A stretch of 64,000 bases of DNA from Zeus faber (GCA_960531495.1 OY482859.1:15714774-15778773); one strand, 5' to 3'; counted from the stretch's first letter, positions 1-12,619 are shown. Notes: generated from the letters alone by a model not told the origin. A program made the numbers and translations.

Positions 1-2107
1 ATTCGCGATGCTCCAGAGGCTTCCAGTCAAAACATTCACCCATGCAGGCCTGCGCCGATGGCTTTTTTTTTTTTTTACACATAAGTGCGTAGACACACAC
101 ACACAGACGCACACGCAAACACACACTCATGATGCTTTCCATCAGATGAGAAGTGACCAAAGGGCGTCAGACAGATCGAGAGAGCGAGACAAAGGTGAGA
201 GTTTCACACTCAAGGGGTAATGAACAACAATCCAATTAGCAATGAGCTAAAAAACACAACACCCTGGCAGCCGGGCCATGTGTTTATGTCACCGAGTTGG
301 CAACGGGGTAAAAAAAAAAAAAAACTAACTAACAACACCCGACAATCACAGCTTTCTCCCGCTCTTCAGAAGTGTCACATTGGCTGATTTATGTGAGGGC
401 CGGGCCGGGATGGGAATTTTTCTCTTCCTCTGTGCTTTTTGAAGGAGGCCTCGATGGCTTAATTGTTCTCAGATCATACAGGGACACGATGTTAAAACAC
501 TTGGGCCTTTCATGTCTCCCACACCCGCTGTCACATATCACTGTGTTGAACAGGAAAATGGTCGGAATAGTGTTTATCCAGCCAATCCCACACTGGCACT
601 TTTCCCTGTCTCGCTGAGGACCATAAAAGGCAGAAAAGAAAAATACTGCCGGGCACGGAGAAAGGAGTTAGATCACAGGTTACAACAACTTTGGCAAATG
701 GCCTCTATGGACAATTTTTTTCAAAGAGAGTCATCAGATATAAGGCTTGATGACATTGGAAATAAAATGCATGTCAAAGTGGTCATGCGTGAGATTATTT
801 TGTTTAAAAATATCACATATTTGCTGCTTTTTTTAGGTGGCCCTTCATAAGAAAAAGCGATTCAACAAATTGGTGTTATGCATGTGCGCCTCTATATCTT
901 GCTTCAGTTGTTGGTGGCAGGGTCCACCACCAAATATCAATTGATCATAGGAAGGAATACGTTTTAGGAAATGATTTGACCGTAACAACAAAGACGACGG
1001 TAAACCAAGGTGTTGGGGGGGGGGGGGCGTTGGACTTATAGTGTAGTCCACCCCACACAGACAATCTTATGGATTTCCACTTTAAATTAACTGCCGCAGG
1101 ATAACATAACATAGTGTGAGGATCTAGCACTTCAACATCTAAAAGGCCTGAAATAGGTGTGAGAAAAGAGACAGACAAAAAGAAACAGTCTAAAAGGAAC
1201 TGTCTTTAAAATGAACTGTGGCTCAAACATTTATGCCTTTGTTCTGATTTTGCATAGACAAGTGGAAGCCCAGAGGTCCATAAATCAAAGAAGAGGAGGA
1301 AGGACATAAACAATGACAACTGTGTAGAACAAGACATCTGTCTGTGAAAAGTGGCAATTTGTTTTAAATGGGGCCAAATTGCGTTTTTAGCTTCCCAAGA
1401 CGTTACAGCAAGGTTTTGACGACACGCTTCATACGTGAGAGTGTAAAGGATTTTTTTTTTTCGCCAAGAGTTAAGTCCTGCAGTAAAGGGAGAACGATCA
1501 TGCTGATAGACTGCGAGGTGCCACCGTGACCCTTGGTGTAACTTAACTGTATCCTCGGTAGAACCAGCATGCGATACGCTGAGTGTCCTACGTCCAGATT
1601 TCACCGGCAGGTTTAATACCTTAACCAAGCACACTTAATGTGATTGTGGAACTAAATTCACACACTAACATATTTCATCTGTCCGTTGTCCAGGCCATCA
1701 AAGCAAGCTCCTCATCGCTTTTTTTTTTTTTTCCTGGGATGAATACCAATCGCTTTAATGGGCACAAATGATTATTATCTTTCTAATGAGTTCCAACATG
1801 CTGCTGCTTAACATAATAACAGAGGGCTTTGTTTAAATGCAGATTGTCTCACCTTGTTTCATCCAAGCCCCCCCCCCACTTGAAAATTCAGCATTGGTTT
1901 CAAATCCAGGCAATTTTGCTAGCACCACCTGGTGGGTGCTGGAGAGAGTACTGGCGTGTGAGCGCAACATGAGGGGACTCATTCGTTGTGTTACAGTGTT
2001 ACATGATAATGTCAGCCGGGCAGTGGCGGGGTTTTCACGGAGACAGAGAAAGGTTGATAACTATCATCTTCTACCTGCGAGTAAAATGATGTAAAAGTTG
2101 ACCTAAC
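1..2107. other. Probable sowah intron (left part), no gene seen
   Basis: AT-rich, with A/T homopolymers, a short CA tract near 95-126 and a G run at 1014-1027. A 142-codon minus-strand frame at 1206-1634 has no splice sites or family resemblance. No ankyrin coding sequence is visible. Confidence 0.5.
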
Positions 2108-2170
2108 CTTTGACCCAGAATCTCTGTCCATTTCATCTTCTCCATCGCCGGCTACCAAGGGTTCCTGAGA
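2108..2170 (-). CDS. sowah-family exon 4 (residues 156-176)
   Basis: 63 nt, acceptor a T-run then CAG, donor AAAG/GTTAGG. It encodes SQEPLVAGDGEDEMDRDSGS plus Lys: acidic linker. It keeps phase 0; called from splice sites and frame only, so less certain than exons 1-3. Confidence 0.7.
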
Positions 2171-3042
2171 CTGAAAAAAAAACATGCGCATGAGTTTTTG
2201 GGTTGGCTGCATTATCGGCCATTTGAGTCACACTGACATATCATAACGCGGACAAACTGGGAATCGCTAGTATGGAAAGCCTCCACGAAGCCTTCTTTAT
2301 TATCTGTTGTTGTAACTGTGCTTTCTTCGCCATCTGTGCATGAGGAGATAATGTTCCCTTTAGTGCTCGTCGGCGCAAATCATATGCACGAACACTTTGC
2401 AAGAACAAAATACGTTCTAAGCCAGGCTTTCATGCTCAGTTCTTCACAAAAACAATGTGTGTTGTTGGGAGTGCTTCTGTCGGATTACCGCGCATTTAAC
2501 CTAGGTACAGTGTTTTTTTCCATAGCGGTGAAATGCAGATGTGCATTAACTGGAAACGGCTCTGCCCTTTACGTAAAGACATGTGAACAGGCCTCTTGGA
2601 TCGAAACAGACAACTTTGGCAAAACTAAATATTTATACGGCATGTGAACTCGTACTCTGTTACACTGTCTAATTTCAATACCACAGCAGTGACATAAATG
2701 CTGACACATGGTAGAGAGACAATTGAAAGCTGGGAAGCAACAGAGCATCTTGTGCGGAAACAGAAAAAGTCGTTCACAGAGTGTAAGCAGACACAGCAAG
2801 TAGGGCACTGCTTCAACATTCTGGATCATTCTATCTCATTTGACTGTGTTTCTTTTCTTTGAAAAATAAACAATTCAATATAGTGCCAGACATTATTCAA
2901 AATGTTTGAATTAAAATTGTATAATATCCTGTCAATTTTCTTTGTTATAAGAGCAATACCGTGCTAAAGGTTGATTTAAAATGTCTTCACCGAGCTTTCT
3001 ATGAAGAAATTTATTTTTACTATATAATTTTAGTGAATTTGG

Positions 3043-3113
<71 letters not shown>

Positions 3114-3219
3114 GGATGGAGCGATTATACAGCTATCAAAATTGGTCATTAAATGCCTAGTACCGTAGTACTAAGGAATAATATAATATAAAGTCCATTT
3201 GTGGCATAAAAATGTGTGT

Positions 3220-3281
<62 letters not shown>

Positions 3282-3666
3282 TATATTTCAATACCCAGCC
3301 CTACCATTAGTAAATATAATAGAGCAGATGAGAGGACTGATTTGAAACGTATACTATTTACCTCCTGTAATAGCGGCACGTCGGGGGAGTACTGTTCGGT
3401 TTGCTGGAGGCCTGAACCCCCGCACCACATCACCTTCCCAGGCCTCCCCTCCTCCGACCTCGGGTTGGACTGCTGGGAGACATCCTGAAGCTCCTTCCTG
3501 GTGGAAGCAGGCGAAGGGATCCTCGCCGGACTAGAGTTTCTCTGTCCATCCCCCTCAGTCCCATGGAGGTCTGTGTCCCGCTCCAGGAGCAGTTGTCTGT
3601 ACTTCTTTTTCAGGACCAGGTACTTCTCTCCCTGATTGATAGATAGATACTTCTGGGTCTAAGTGC

Positions 3667-3704
<38 letters not shown>

Positions 3705-5462
3705 TTAAAATAGATTTCAAGTTCAAGTACGATAAATAAAAAAACAAACAAACAAATAAATAAATAAATAATACACAGGGTCCAGGTTAGTCCCGAATTA
3801 CAGTTTTCCAAGTTCCCATGAAACGCAGAATTTGAAACAAACTTTCAGAGTTCCCATGGAACGCAGCATTACTTCATACCAACATGAGTCACAATTTTCT
3901 GAGTTCCCGTAAAACACAGCATCAGCTCCCATGCACCTCGCCCAATGCCAAACCCCCCCAGAGTCACACCCTGCACATATAAACAAATTGGATGACCACC
4001 GCAGCCCGCCCCGCTCCGTCAGTGTTCGGCTACTTCCGATAGATTGGCAACGGTTTTTCACAAATCCCTGCTCCAAATATAGACCTATGTAGCTCAAACT
4101 TGGACAACAAAATGTCTGAACTGCCCCGAATCCAACGACACTTAATGTTCGTGGGTTCGGCGGTTGCTGTGTGCCAGACGCTTCAGCCGGAAAAATGCAG
4201 AGGAGAAAAATAACAGTAAATATCCGAACAAAAACAACAAGGTTGCAGTCCTGCTGGCTGGACCCCTAATAATAGTATATTTTGATTATCATTTTCCTCA
4301 GTCAATATGGGAAAAATTATTTTGAGCAGTAAAAATTACTGTTTACAAAAAATAACCCCTAAGGGAAACCAGTGGGCACACACAGCACTGTAGCAAATAA
4401 ACAAATGGACACAGTAGCTCCTTTTTTAGTCACGATCACATATTTGCCATGAGAACCTAATTATTTATGGTTTTTTGTCTCTTTTATCACTATCTATGTC
4501 AACAAAAGTTCCTCAAAAAGTATCTGGTTTACTTACATTCTCTGATTTCACCACAGCAATCCTATCGATGATGAGTTTGAATTCCTCCCTGTATTTAGCT
4601 GGAAAAAGGGAAAACAAATATATTACCTAATTTCTCACACAAAATGTCTAACTTCTAATTCTAAATCAAAAGATCAATTGACAGGGGGAAAAGAGATATT
4701 GTACGGTACCGATGAGTCTAAATAGACCCAAACAATATGTTCCTCCCACACATGCAGACCCTGCTAGATTTTAAGGTTTGTTTTAAACGGCCGTGTTGTG
4801 TTTCTGCATCTGGAGACACTGGCCGGGAGAAGGCGGATTTCGGCTTAAGTTGTAAAAACAATCAGTTTAGAGGAAAAAAATGTCGCTGATAAAAAAAAAA
4901 GTTCAAAGAGGAGAGCGGAAAGCAAGCCTCCTCCCTGACCATCACATCACAGGCGGGGATTAAAACATCTAACACTGCATCCCCCCCCAAAGGCCAAACC
5001 TTAGTCTCCTCAGGCCGGTAAATAGGCCTAATCTCTCCTGTGGGAACCAATTCAAAAACACTGTCTCAACAAGTGAAGCAGAGTCACTCAACACGGTGTC
5101 CTCTGTATATAAAAGGTGTCAGTCGATGCCGGTTAATGTATATAAGGCGACGCAGCTATTCAACCATGATATACGTGAGCGCTCTGGAATTGTTCCATGT
5201 GCACGGGCATTTCTGAAATGCCAAGGTAACCCTTTGGACAATTGACCTACTTCCTTTTTCCTGAGACCGAGGGGGAAAGAACATTTGTGGGGTGATAGCT
5301 GCACGGTTATCGTTCACAACAACAGGAAATCCAGAGGAAACGGCCACTTAGATGTGTCTCAACAAAAGAATTCCCCGGCTTCACTTGTGTGAGCAGCAGT
5401 GGACACATCTCCGGTTATTTATTAGCCAGTGGCACAACACAATCATGCAACGCACACACGCA

Positions 5463-5510
<48 letters not shown>

Positions 5511-7038
5511 TACACATGGGCTCGGCCGTGATTAACACGCTATCGTTGAGATATTAGCACGAAAATCTGCGAGCACATGCTATGAGTGACTTTGCGGGAA
5601 GCATTTTCCTAATTGGACAGCCATGTCAGATGGCACGCCATCAAAGCAGCTTTCCAAAAACCTCTGTCAACAACTGTAGCGCCGGGCGAGCATCTGGGCC
5701 GTGCAAACTGCCCACCGCAACGCAAGGTCACTTTCGAAAATCCATTTGAGACGGGAGGTCAAACTGGGTTAGGGTGAGCTTTGGTTGCAGGAGATCCAAA
5801 AACGAAATAATTAACGTGTTACGCGATAATATCGTGCAATAGCCGATGCGGAGATGGGTGGGGGGAAGAAAGGGTTTTATTTGAGCGGTGCAAAGAGGAA
5901 CAGTAGCCATTCAGGCTCCACCAACGTGAACAATTGTCATGTGTTCGACTGAGTCAGCAGCTGATGAGCCTACAGATAGGGACTGCGGTGAAATGCTGCG
6001 AAGTCTGTGTTTCCAATGCTGTTCCAATGTCTTTCTTTGTTTTAATGTCTGAAAATATCTTTTTCTCCCACTTTCCTTTTTCACGTATGATTTGTTTGCT
6101 ATTTTTGCATCGCTGTATTTTCACTACGTGACTTATTTTTGTTGACGTGATGTGTCTTGAGTACATTGAAAAGCGATACACAAGTAAAACCATTGTTAAT
6201 ACTGTGGGTTCTATTCCAGAGGTTCTCCACATGTCCCAGTAAAATGATTGATAAATAAAAAAATTGAAATTAAACTTGACTTGTTATTTGATTTACACAT
6301 TAGTAAAATAATGAATGCTGTGATCACAGTTCCACTGTTATCGCCCTAACTACAGTACAGACAGGCATGGGAGTTTGGCCTAAAGCATATGTGGCTTTTG
6401 GGGGGGTCCCGGAGGCTAAATATTATCAATTGGGGCTGGCGATCAGTTGGAGTGGGTGTGTATCAAAGTGAAGGGAGCGTGATGCGAAGAAAGGAAGGCG
6501 AGAAGGTGGCGTTCTGGTCCCATCCAGCTCCAACTGGCCGCGGGGAGGAAATGACACAATGAACGGAATGAAGCAGTATCTGGGCTCGGGGCTTTTAATG
6601 TCAACCAGATGTTTGCTTTATTCCCGCACGAAGCGAGGCCCCAGAGCAGGACCGCCGTGAGGTTTCAAGCCGTACCTCGTCTCAACAACAAACAAAAAAA
6701 AAAAAAAAAAAAACAAACATATGAATATTTGCCGTTACGTTAAAAAAGAAAAAACGATCCAACATATGCTTGAGTGAGTGACCGGTGACTCGTCCATCGC
6801 CAGCGACAACTGTAGCGGCTCCACTCCGAGTGTGTCGGTGATGAACGTCCGGGAGGGGCGCACGTCGTCGCATCTAAATCGTCGGCACAATTCATCGCTA
6901 CTTACCGCGTAGCTGCAAGTCATTATGGCCAATAAAAGGCTTATAGGTCTTCAGCATCGCTGCGTTTCTCACTCTGCCCGAGCTGCCTCCGACCGAGTAG
7001 AAATAATCCAACAGCGACTCTTCACTCACGTCGCTCAT
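2108..7038 (-). CDS. SOWAH-family gene, first four coding exons (partial)
   Basis: Minus-strand gene cut by the left edge. Four exons join in phase into 176 residues: 6906-7038, 4537-4598, 3362-3631, 2108-2170. Residues about 4-80 form the SOWAH domain: ESLLDYFYSVGG, RVRNAAMLKTYKPFIG, YREEFKLIIDRIAVVKSEN, then GEKYLVLKKKYRQLLLER. The family carries this domain at the N-terminus and ankyrin repeats at the C-terminus; the ankyrin exons are not in the window. By eye it is nearest SOWAHB/SOWAHA, but I cannot assign the paralogue. Family function is poorly known. The residues after the domain are Ser/Pro/Gln-rich and look unstructured. Confidence 0.85.
3049..3110. repeat. (AT)n microsatellite
   Basis: Uninterrupted AT repeat, about 31 units, in sowah intron 3. 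Confidence 0.97.
3224..3279. repeat. (AC)n microsatellite
   Basis: Uninterrupted, 28 units, in sowah intron 3. Confidence 0.97.
3362..3631 (-). CDS. sowah-family exon 3 (residues 66-155)
   Basis: 270 nt (90 codons, phase 0 at both ends), acceptor TATCAATCAG, donor CAGGAG/GTAAAT. It begins GEKYLVLKKKYRQLLLERD, the last strand and helix of the SOWAH domain, then continues as Ser/Pro/Gln-rich linker ending YSPDVPLLQE. Confidence 0.88.
3632..4536. other. sowah intron 2
   Basis: Intronic, with an (AAT)n tract at 3670-3704 and several near-repeats of the phrase GAGTTCCCATGAAACGCAGCAT between 3810 and 3920. Confidence 0.55.
4537..4598 (-). CDS. sowah-family exon 2 (residues 45-65)
   Basis: 62 nt, acceptor TTTTTCCAG, donor GAGAAT/GTAAGT. 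It completes Ala (G+CT) and reads KYREEFKLIIDRIAVVKSEN, the core helix of the SOWAH domain. Confidence 0.9.
4599..6905. other. sowah intron 1
   Basis: Intronic; (CA)n at 5465-5508, a poly-A tract near 6693-6711. No coding sequence seen. Confidence 0.55.
5465..5508. repeat. (CA)n microsatellite
   Basis: About 22 units, sowah intron 1. Confidence 0.96.
6906..7038 (-). CDS. sowah-family exon 1 (start codon, residues 1-44)
   Basis: 133 nt, donor CGCG/GTAAGT. I take the ATG at 7038 (context GAG-ATG-A) because MSDVSEESLLDYF matches the family's usual start. An in-frame ATG 15 nt upstream (7053) has poorer context and would add five residues. An out-of-frame ATG at 7048 opens a short uORF overlapping the start. 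Confidence 0.88.
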
Positions 7039-7400
7039 CTCGGAGCATTTCATGGAGATTCTTAGTTCGGTCGTGGATTTCTCGTGTTTTTCAGGTTTGT
7101 TTGTTGTTTTTTTTGGGTTTTTTTTTTTTTTTTTTGTCTCGCCCCCTCCTCCTCCTCCTCCTCCCCCGCCGCCCCGCCTCGGACACAGCGCCGTCTCCCT
7201 GGCTAATCTCTCCAGCGGCGGGTGTAGTGCATGTCCAGCCTCACCCCACCCAGTCCGCCCCTGTTAACCCCTTCCCCGCCTCCCGCTTCCGAGGGGACGC
7301 GGCGTCTTCACGCTGTAGAATAACGGGCACACGGCGCCACTCACTCGGTGTTACATTCAAACGCGTCCGTGCTACAACAGATTTTTCTTCATAGCAAACT
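7039..7400 (-). promoter_or_regulatory. CpG-rich 5' region and probable promoter of the sowah-family gene
   Basis: Directly upstream (sense minus) of the start codon. CpG-rich with C/G-rich blocks at 7140-7340, unlike the AT-rich introns around it; CpG density continues into exon 1 and past it to about 6780. No TATA box is evident. Typical of a vertebrate CpG-island promoter; the exact start site cannot be placed. Confidence 0.5.
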
Positions 7401-7431
7401 AAGATCTGGGTGAGGATTCCCCCCCCAAAAA

Positions 7432-7439
<8 letters not shown>

Positions 7440-7499
<60 letters not shown>
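7440..7499. repeat. (AT)n microsatellite
   Basis: About 30 units preceded by an A14 run, upstream of the sowah-family gene. Confidence 0.97.
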
Positions 7500-7501
<2 letters not shown>

Positions 7502-7597
7502 TTTTTTTTCTAATAATAAAAAATATATACACACACTTTATCTGCCTGTAATAAAGTAGGATGTGGTTTGTGTGAAAGTGGGAAACTAACCACATCA

Positions 7598-7653
7598 ATT
7601 GGATTAGATTACATGAGATTAGATCCGATTCAACTAATTGTCATTGCAATGCG
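7598..7653 (-). mobile_element. SINE/LINE 3' tail fragment
   Basis: The phrase GATTAGATCCGATTCAACTAATTGTCATTGCA is the reverse complement, with differences, of the tail of the SINE at 32643-32905 (AATGACAATAAGTTGAATCTAAT). Only the tail is preserved. Confidence 0.5.
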
Positions 7654-8099
7654 CCGTGCACCTGGGTTCGGCCTGAAGACGGGTCCCCTCTGGAACATAA
7701 ACAAATTGGAAAAAAAAAATAATAATAATCGTGAATGAAATCATTTTCATTACAACATTCACATTCAGTTATCATCTACGAATTTGTAATTGGGGTATAC
7801 ACAGCTGAATACATGGCGGTTTCGATGAGAAAAGATATTGGAGTGAACCTTGTTGGTCTTGTCGATAAAATGAAGGAAAAATCTGTCAAATTAAATACTT
7901 CTGACGGTTCAACAAAAAGTAATCCGAGCCGCATAAAGTCGCCTCTTGACCAATATGGGCCGTGACCTACAATCAGCCTAAATTACGACTACGTTTTACT
8001 AATAAAAAGTTCAAAGCTCTCAAGAAAGAAACCCACCCTCCTTAGCGAGAAAAAAAAATAAAAAACATAAGAAATGTCAAAGAAAAAAATCGAAACCAT

Positions 8100-8183
8100 C
8101 AAAATTAGATTTCACTGCGGACCCCTTGCAATGCCTTCACGGAACCCTAAAGGGCCGCGGACCCCAGTTTGGCGAACCCCTGC
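8100..8183 (-). mobile_element. hAT-type MITE end, fragment
   Basis: Minus-strand reading begins CAGGGGTTCGCCAAACTGGG and continues with GGGTCC/GGGTTCC phrases, typical of fish non-autonomous hAT ends (CAGGGGT-type terminus). The other end was not found. Confidence 0.35.
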
Positions 8184-10998
8184 AGTAGACTAGAGAAAAA
8201 ATCGAAAGCATTACACCATGATGTTCTTACAAGACGAATAGACAAACACGTTGCCTTTAACGTCTTTGTTCCTGGTACACAAGTGAGTTTTAATGTCGGT
8301 ATATTGTGGGTCACTTTGTGGTGAAGGGCCTCTCCCACAGCAGGAATGGACGGCCCGTCCCAAAAGGTCTTATCCTGCATCATGCGCTGTCAGATTAATT
8401 GTGTCAATGCGTTGCGAATATTAAATGTGTTGTAATCCCCGCCGCCTTGCGCTGAACTTCTCTTTGAATGAACGTTTCGGGGGGTTTTTCTCTCCCATTT
8501 CATTAAGGATTGTGCAGGTGATCCCCGCAAAAAAAAAGACAATATTGAAAGTACGGTAAGCTTCTTATCAGCTGATACAATTATTGAGGTGAGGATTTTA
8601 GGAGCCGCGTGAAAACGGGGAACCTTATGCTCTCTCAATTTAGAGAAAAAAAACAACACAACTTTTATAAAGGATAAAGACATTTGATCCGCTGACATAT
8701 GTCACGCCTTTGTGGCATGAATCTATGTCAGACAGCAGCTGGGGATAGATTCAGCACCTTGCTGCTGCCGGCAGACACTACAAAGAGGATAAACGCCACA
8801 TTATCAATTTTAAGGACATTTTTTTCCCCGAGTCGTCCGATGCGTTTCGAAGAGGTTTGAGCGACGTTGCAAAATGCAGTTTCGAGCTGTGCTGAGCAGG
8901 CCGTTAAATGGAAAACGCACCTTAAAAAGTTAAGTGCGGCGAATCCGAGCACTTCAAAAGGTCAGTCAAACGAAAGCTGTTAAAACCAAAGCGATCGCGC
9001 TGAGATGCGGGGAAGACTGTGAGGTCGCCTGACCTTACGTGCACAACTGTGACGTCGCATAACTCTTGACGCCAGAACCGATCCGAGGGGGGTCCGGCAG
9101 GCTCGCGGGAGGGCCCGTGGGAGCCGACGGGGCCCAGATGTTGAGCCGCCTGCCCGCGCATTGCTTCAAGGTCAAACCGAAGCCGCCCTAATGACCTTGC
9201 ACGCCACTGATAGAGGGCAGCTGTTGGCGAGGGGGGGTTATCCACTCCATATGGCCGCCACTTGTCCAGGGGCCTTTTCACAGCGCGGCCCTTGTAAACA
9301 CGCATTAGTCCCCTGTTCTCTTTTTTCCACCCCTGTTAAACATGTCCCAAATCCAATCACCTAGTCTCTCAAAAGGGGATGATGTTGATTAATGGGAATT
9401 TCTAGTGGTAGTAGTGACCCATAAGCCCCTTTTGAGATTACGGGCAGGCATCCGGCCAGCCCGCCCGGCGGCCCCTGTGCCGGGGGCCACCGGGGAAGCG
9501 GGTGGGGCTTAGCAGGGAGGGGGAGGGGGGGACTGTTTGGACAGACAATGGTGTCTACCTGGTTATAATCCCCCGCTCAGAACGAGTACAGCGGATTGGC
9601 GGAGTTTTAATAAATGAAAGTGCTCCTTTAATCGGGATTTGACAAAGTGCCCCCTTTGTGTTAATCGGACATTTTTACAGCATGGTTTTTGACATCTGCC
9701 GCGGCCAACGCCGTTAACCCTCCATTTGCCCCAGCTGCTGGTGCTGCTGCCACCGCAGAAAAGTACTCTGCAAGAAGACGTGTGTGTGTGTGTGTGTGTG
9801 TGTGCGTGTGGGGAGGGGAGGGGGATTCCATTAGAGCTTACACAGACAATGCAGACGTACATTGTGCACTGGGAATATGTTAAACAGACGGGGTCAATGC
9901 AAACACAAGGACATGGGCAGTTTCTCGAATGTCAAATATTTTCCCTGTGGATGTTGCACGGGGGCCATGACACGTATCATGAGCAAAAGCCAACACTTCA
10001 ATGATGAGACAAGAATTTTTTTTTTTTATATATGCTTATATGTTTGTAGCTAAAGTGATATTATTTTGTTGTCATGTCGTTTTTGTCATATCATTATACA
10101 GTATATTGTAGGTGTCTGACAAGAGCTGTTTGCATGAGGTTGCCCTCCACAAGAGGCCGCCCGGACGGGGGCCAACCTCGTTCCTACTGGCCACATGCTA
10201 ATAGAGCGAGGATGCTGTAATTACTTCGCCGCTAATAGAAAGCTGCATTTTAATAATTAAAGTCCAGCATATCAGCAGTAAAGCATAATAAAATTGTTTT
10301 AAAATGAAGGATTACAACAGTAAATCCCAACGGGGGCCAGATGTGAGAGCAGGAGGGGGGGCCGATGCGTCCGGGGCCAGATTAAAGGGTAAATCCCAGT
10401 GGACTCCGCTGCTTTTTTGCCTGCGGATTAGGGGCTTGTGTGGACTCAACATGCTGTAATCCGCCGATTAGCTGATATAATCACCTGTAAATACACCTTG
10501 GCCATGGGCGCTGCGCTCGGACCGTCAGCCCTGGCTCCCTCCCCCGGGACGAAAGTGTGAGACGTGTGTAGGACATCTAGTCCAGATCGTCCATCTGGCG
10601 GTGGGGGGACGGGGGGACGGAAATGAAGGAGAAATTCTGGGAACCAACGGAGGAAAGGATGAACAGACAGACAGCTGTGCAACCATGGACTGCACTGCCT
10701 AGGAACCGTCACCGGACACTGCATCAGTTATCAGTCGTGGTGTATTTAACTCTCTTCCACGGTTGCACTGCAGGTTCCATGGTGGAGTGCGGCTGAAAGG
10801 ACCACGGCAGGGGTTTCAGACCAGCCTGAAGGTGGTCTTCCATCACTAGAAAGTAGACATTGAGACAATGGACGATGAGAGAAGACCATCTTGTAGTTTG
10901 TTCTGGGATAGAAGAGGAACACACGAGACTATCTAAAACCCACATGGAGCTTTCCTGTATCGAGCGTTCTTGGGTATCAAGAAAGACAGAGAGACAGA

Positions 10999-11034
10999 CA
11001 GACAGATACACTTCGTTCATCCTCCCGGAAGGGA
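10999..11034 (-). mobile_element. LINE/SINE 3' tail fragment
   Basis: GATACACTTCGTTCATCCTC then CCGGAAGGGAAGTTG, the reverse of the common fish retroposon tail (CAATTTCC...GGATGAATAAAGTATC). A second copy is at 17384-17420. Confidence 0.4.
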
Positions 11035-11599
11035 AGTTGCAGTTATTATCTTCATCAGCACCAGGTGCTAAGAGTTAGGAGATGACATCACCTTTGAACG
11101 TTGTTCTGGGGAAAAGGTTGTAATATGGGGTTAACAGGTCTATGTTGAAGAATTTATCCGAATATATATATATTTAATTTATATTATAGGACGAGTGCTA
11201 CAACTCATTTTGGTTTTAAACCACCGCAAATGTTTTGGAGTTGATTTTCTTCGGGCGGAAAGGGAAATGGTGAGTCTTTAAGTCTCGAAAGGACTTATTT
11301 CCTCTTTTGGCATTAAATTCAGGGGTAAATAAATGAAAATTGCGGGCTGTTATAAAAGTATGTATGTCATGTGCCAAACCCAAACTGGTACTTCTTGATG
11401 ATGAATTCAGCATGTAACAACGTTACTTCGCCATCTACTGGCTGTCCACGTTCCAAACAGGAGGCAGACAGAACGCAGTGTGACCCGTCGAACATTATCC
11501 AGATGCAGCCTCTCCCTCCTCAAATCACTCCATTACAATGGATTAAAACATTCAAAAATAAGGATTAAAAAATATTTTTAGTACTTTTTTTTTTTTTAT

Positions 11600-12419
11600 T
11601 ATTTTGTAAGACACTTAAGAGACATTCCTGAAAGGGGCAACACATTATTTTGGTTCATAGCAGTACATGAATGCCTGACGAGGGAAAAAAAAAACAAAAA
11701 ACGAACAATCATTAAGACTACACTGACAAAAAAACGTAACAATTCATTAAGGAAAACAATATTAACAATATCTTATATATAAAACATAGCAGGCATAATA
11801 AATATTACAAACAAAACTAAAGTAAACAAAGTTAACCTATTTGGTTCGGGCATCATTTGGGAACCAGGGTTTCGGAAGCCAAGCTTGGTGAGAGTGTTAA
11901 TTGAAGTGGGGGGGTCAAAGCTCCACAATCGACTCCTTTTAGGCCTCACAAAGAAGCCATTCCACTTGGAAAACAGCTCTGGAGGTTCACTTGTTACACG
12001 GATTATCCAACCCAAACCTCTGTACAACCGCTTCTTTGTCACCTTGGTAAAAGAAAAAAACAACAATGAAATGCCTCAAAAAAAGGTGCTCCAAACACAC
12101 GGACTACTTAAATGTGGAATTCATTTTTTCTTGTTCTTCTTTTCTGCATCCAAAGTTGTTACTCATGCATTTTCGCGTGTGTGTGTGTGGGTTTTGTGTC
12201 ATTTAGGTGTCGGCACGCTCAAGCCATGAATACTTTAGTGCGGGAAACGCCTCAAAAAAAACAAACACCTCTAGTCAACCCATGTTCATGTTTTTTTTTG
12301 TTTTTTTTTTTTACTTACCGATGGAAAACTAACTCCTCTCATTAGCTCACCACCAAATGACATTAGTTCAGCCGAGAAGAAACTCACACGGAAACTGAAA
12401 TGGTCTCTGGCTGCCCGGG
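11600..12419 (-). other. Unassigned open block with in-phase splice sites
   Basis: Three minus-strand segments read open and join in phase. The first (about 12326-12400) ends SAELMSFGGELMRGVSFPS at donor TCG/GTAAGT. The second (11837-12042, 68 codons plus 2 nt) includes LYRGLGWIIRVTSEPPELFS and FFVRPKRSRLWSFDPPTS and ends before GTTAAC. The third (11600-11674) follows a strong T-rich acceptor and ends TAA overlapping AATAAA. I do not recognise the family. It may be a small gene, an alternative plekhg5 3' exon set, an old mobile-element fragment, or conserved 3' UTR read as protein by chance. No convincing first exon is visible. Confidence 0.3.
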
Positions 12420-12420
12420 A

Positions 12421-12520
12421 CCGCTCTTTTGTTTTAGGATCCTACCATCTTTGGGCACGCTAGCATGTTCACAGACGCTCAATCGGTTTGGTTCAGTCAA
12501 GGAATACAAGGGCCGTGTAT

Positions 12521-12619
<99 letters not shown>

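Larger units (their letters stand above)
2171..3361. other. sowah intron 3
   Basis: Intronic sequence holding an (AT)n and a (CA)n array; nothing coding seen. Confidence 0.6.
7401..11599. other. Intergenic stretch between the sowah-family gene and plekhg5
   Basis: Holds an (AT)n array, a SINE-type tail (7598-7653), a hAT-like end (8100-8183), a short GT array (9781-9810) and a LINE-type tail (10999-11034). The block 10190-10480 is repeat-free, with several TAATTA/TTAATAATTAA homeodomain-type words, and could be a conserved non-coding element (inference). Confidence 0.4.

Noticed and set aside
1206..1634. 142-codon minus-strand ORF left of the sowah exons
   Set aside because: No resemblance to SOWAH or ankyrin sequence and no matching acceptor/donor pair.
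9563..10053. Overlapping plus and minus ORFs around the GT array
   Set aside because: Driven by the repeat; no splice sites or conserved motif.
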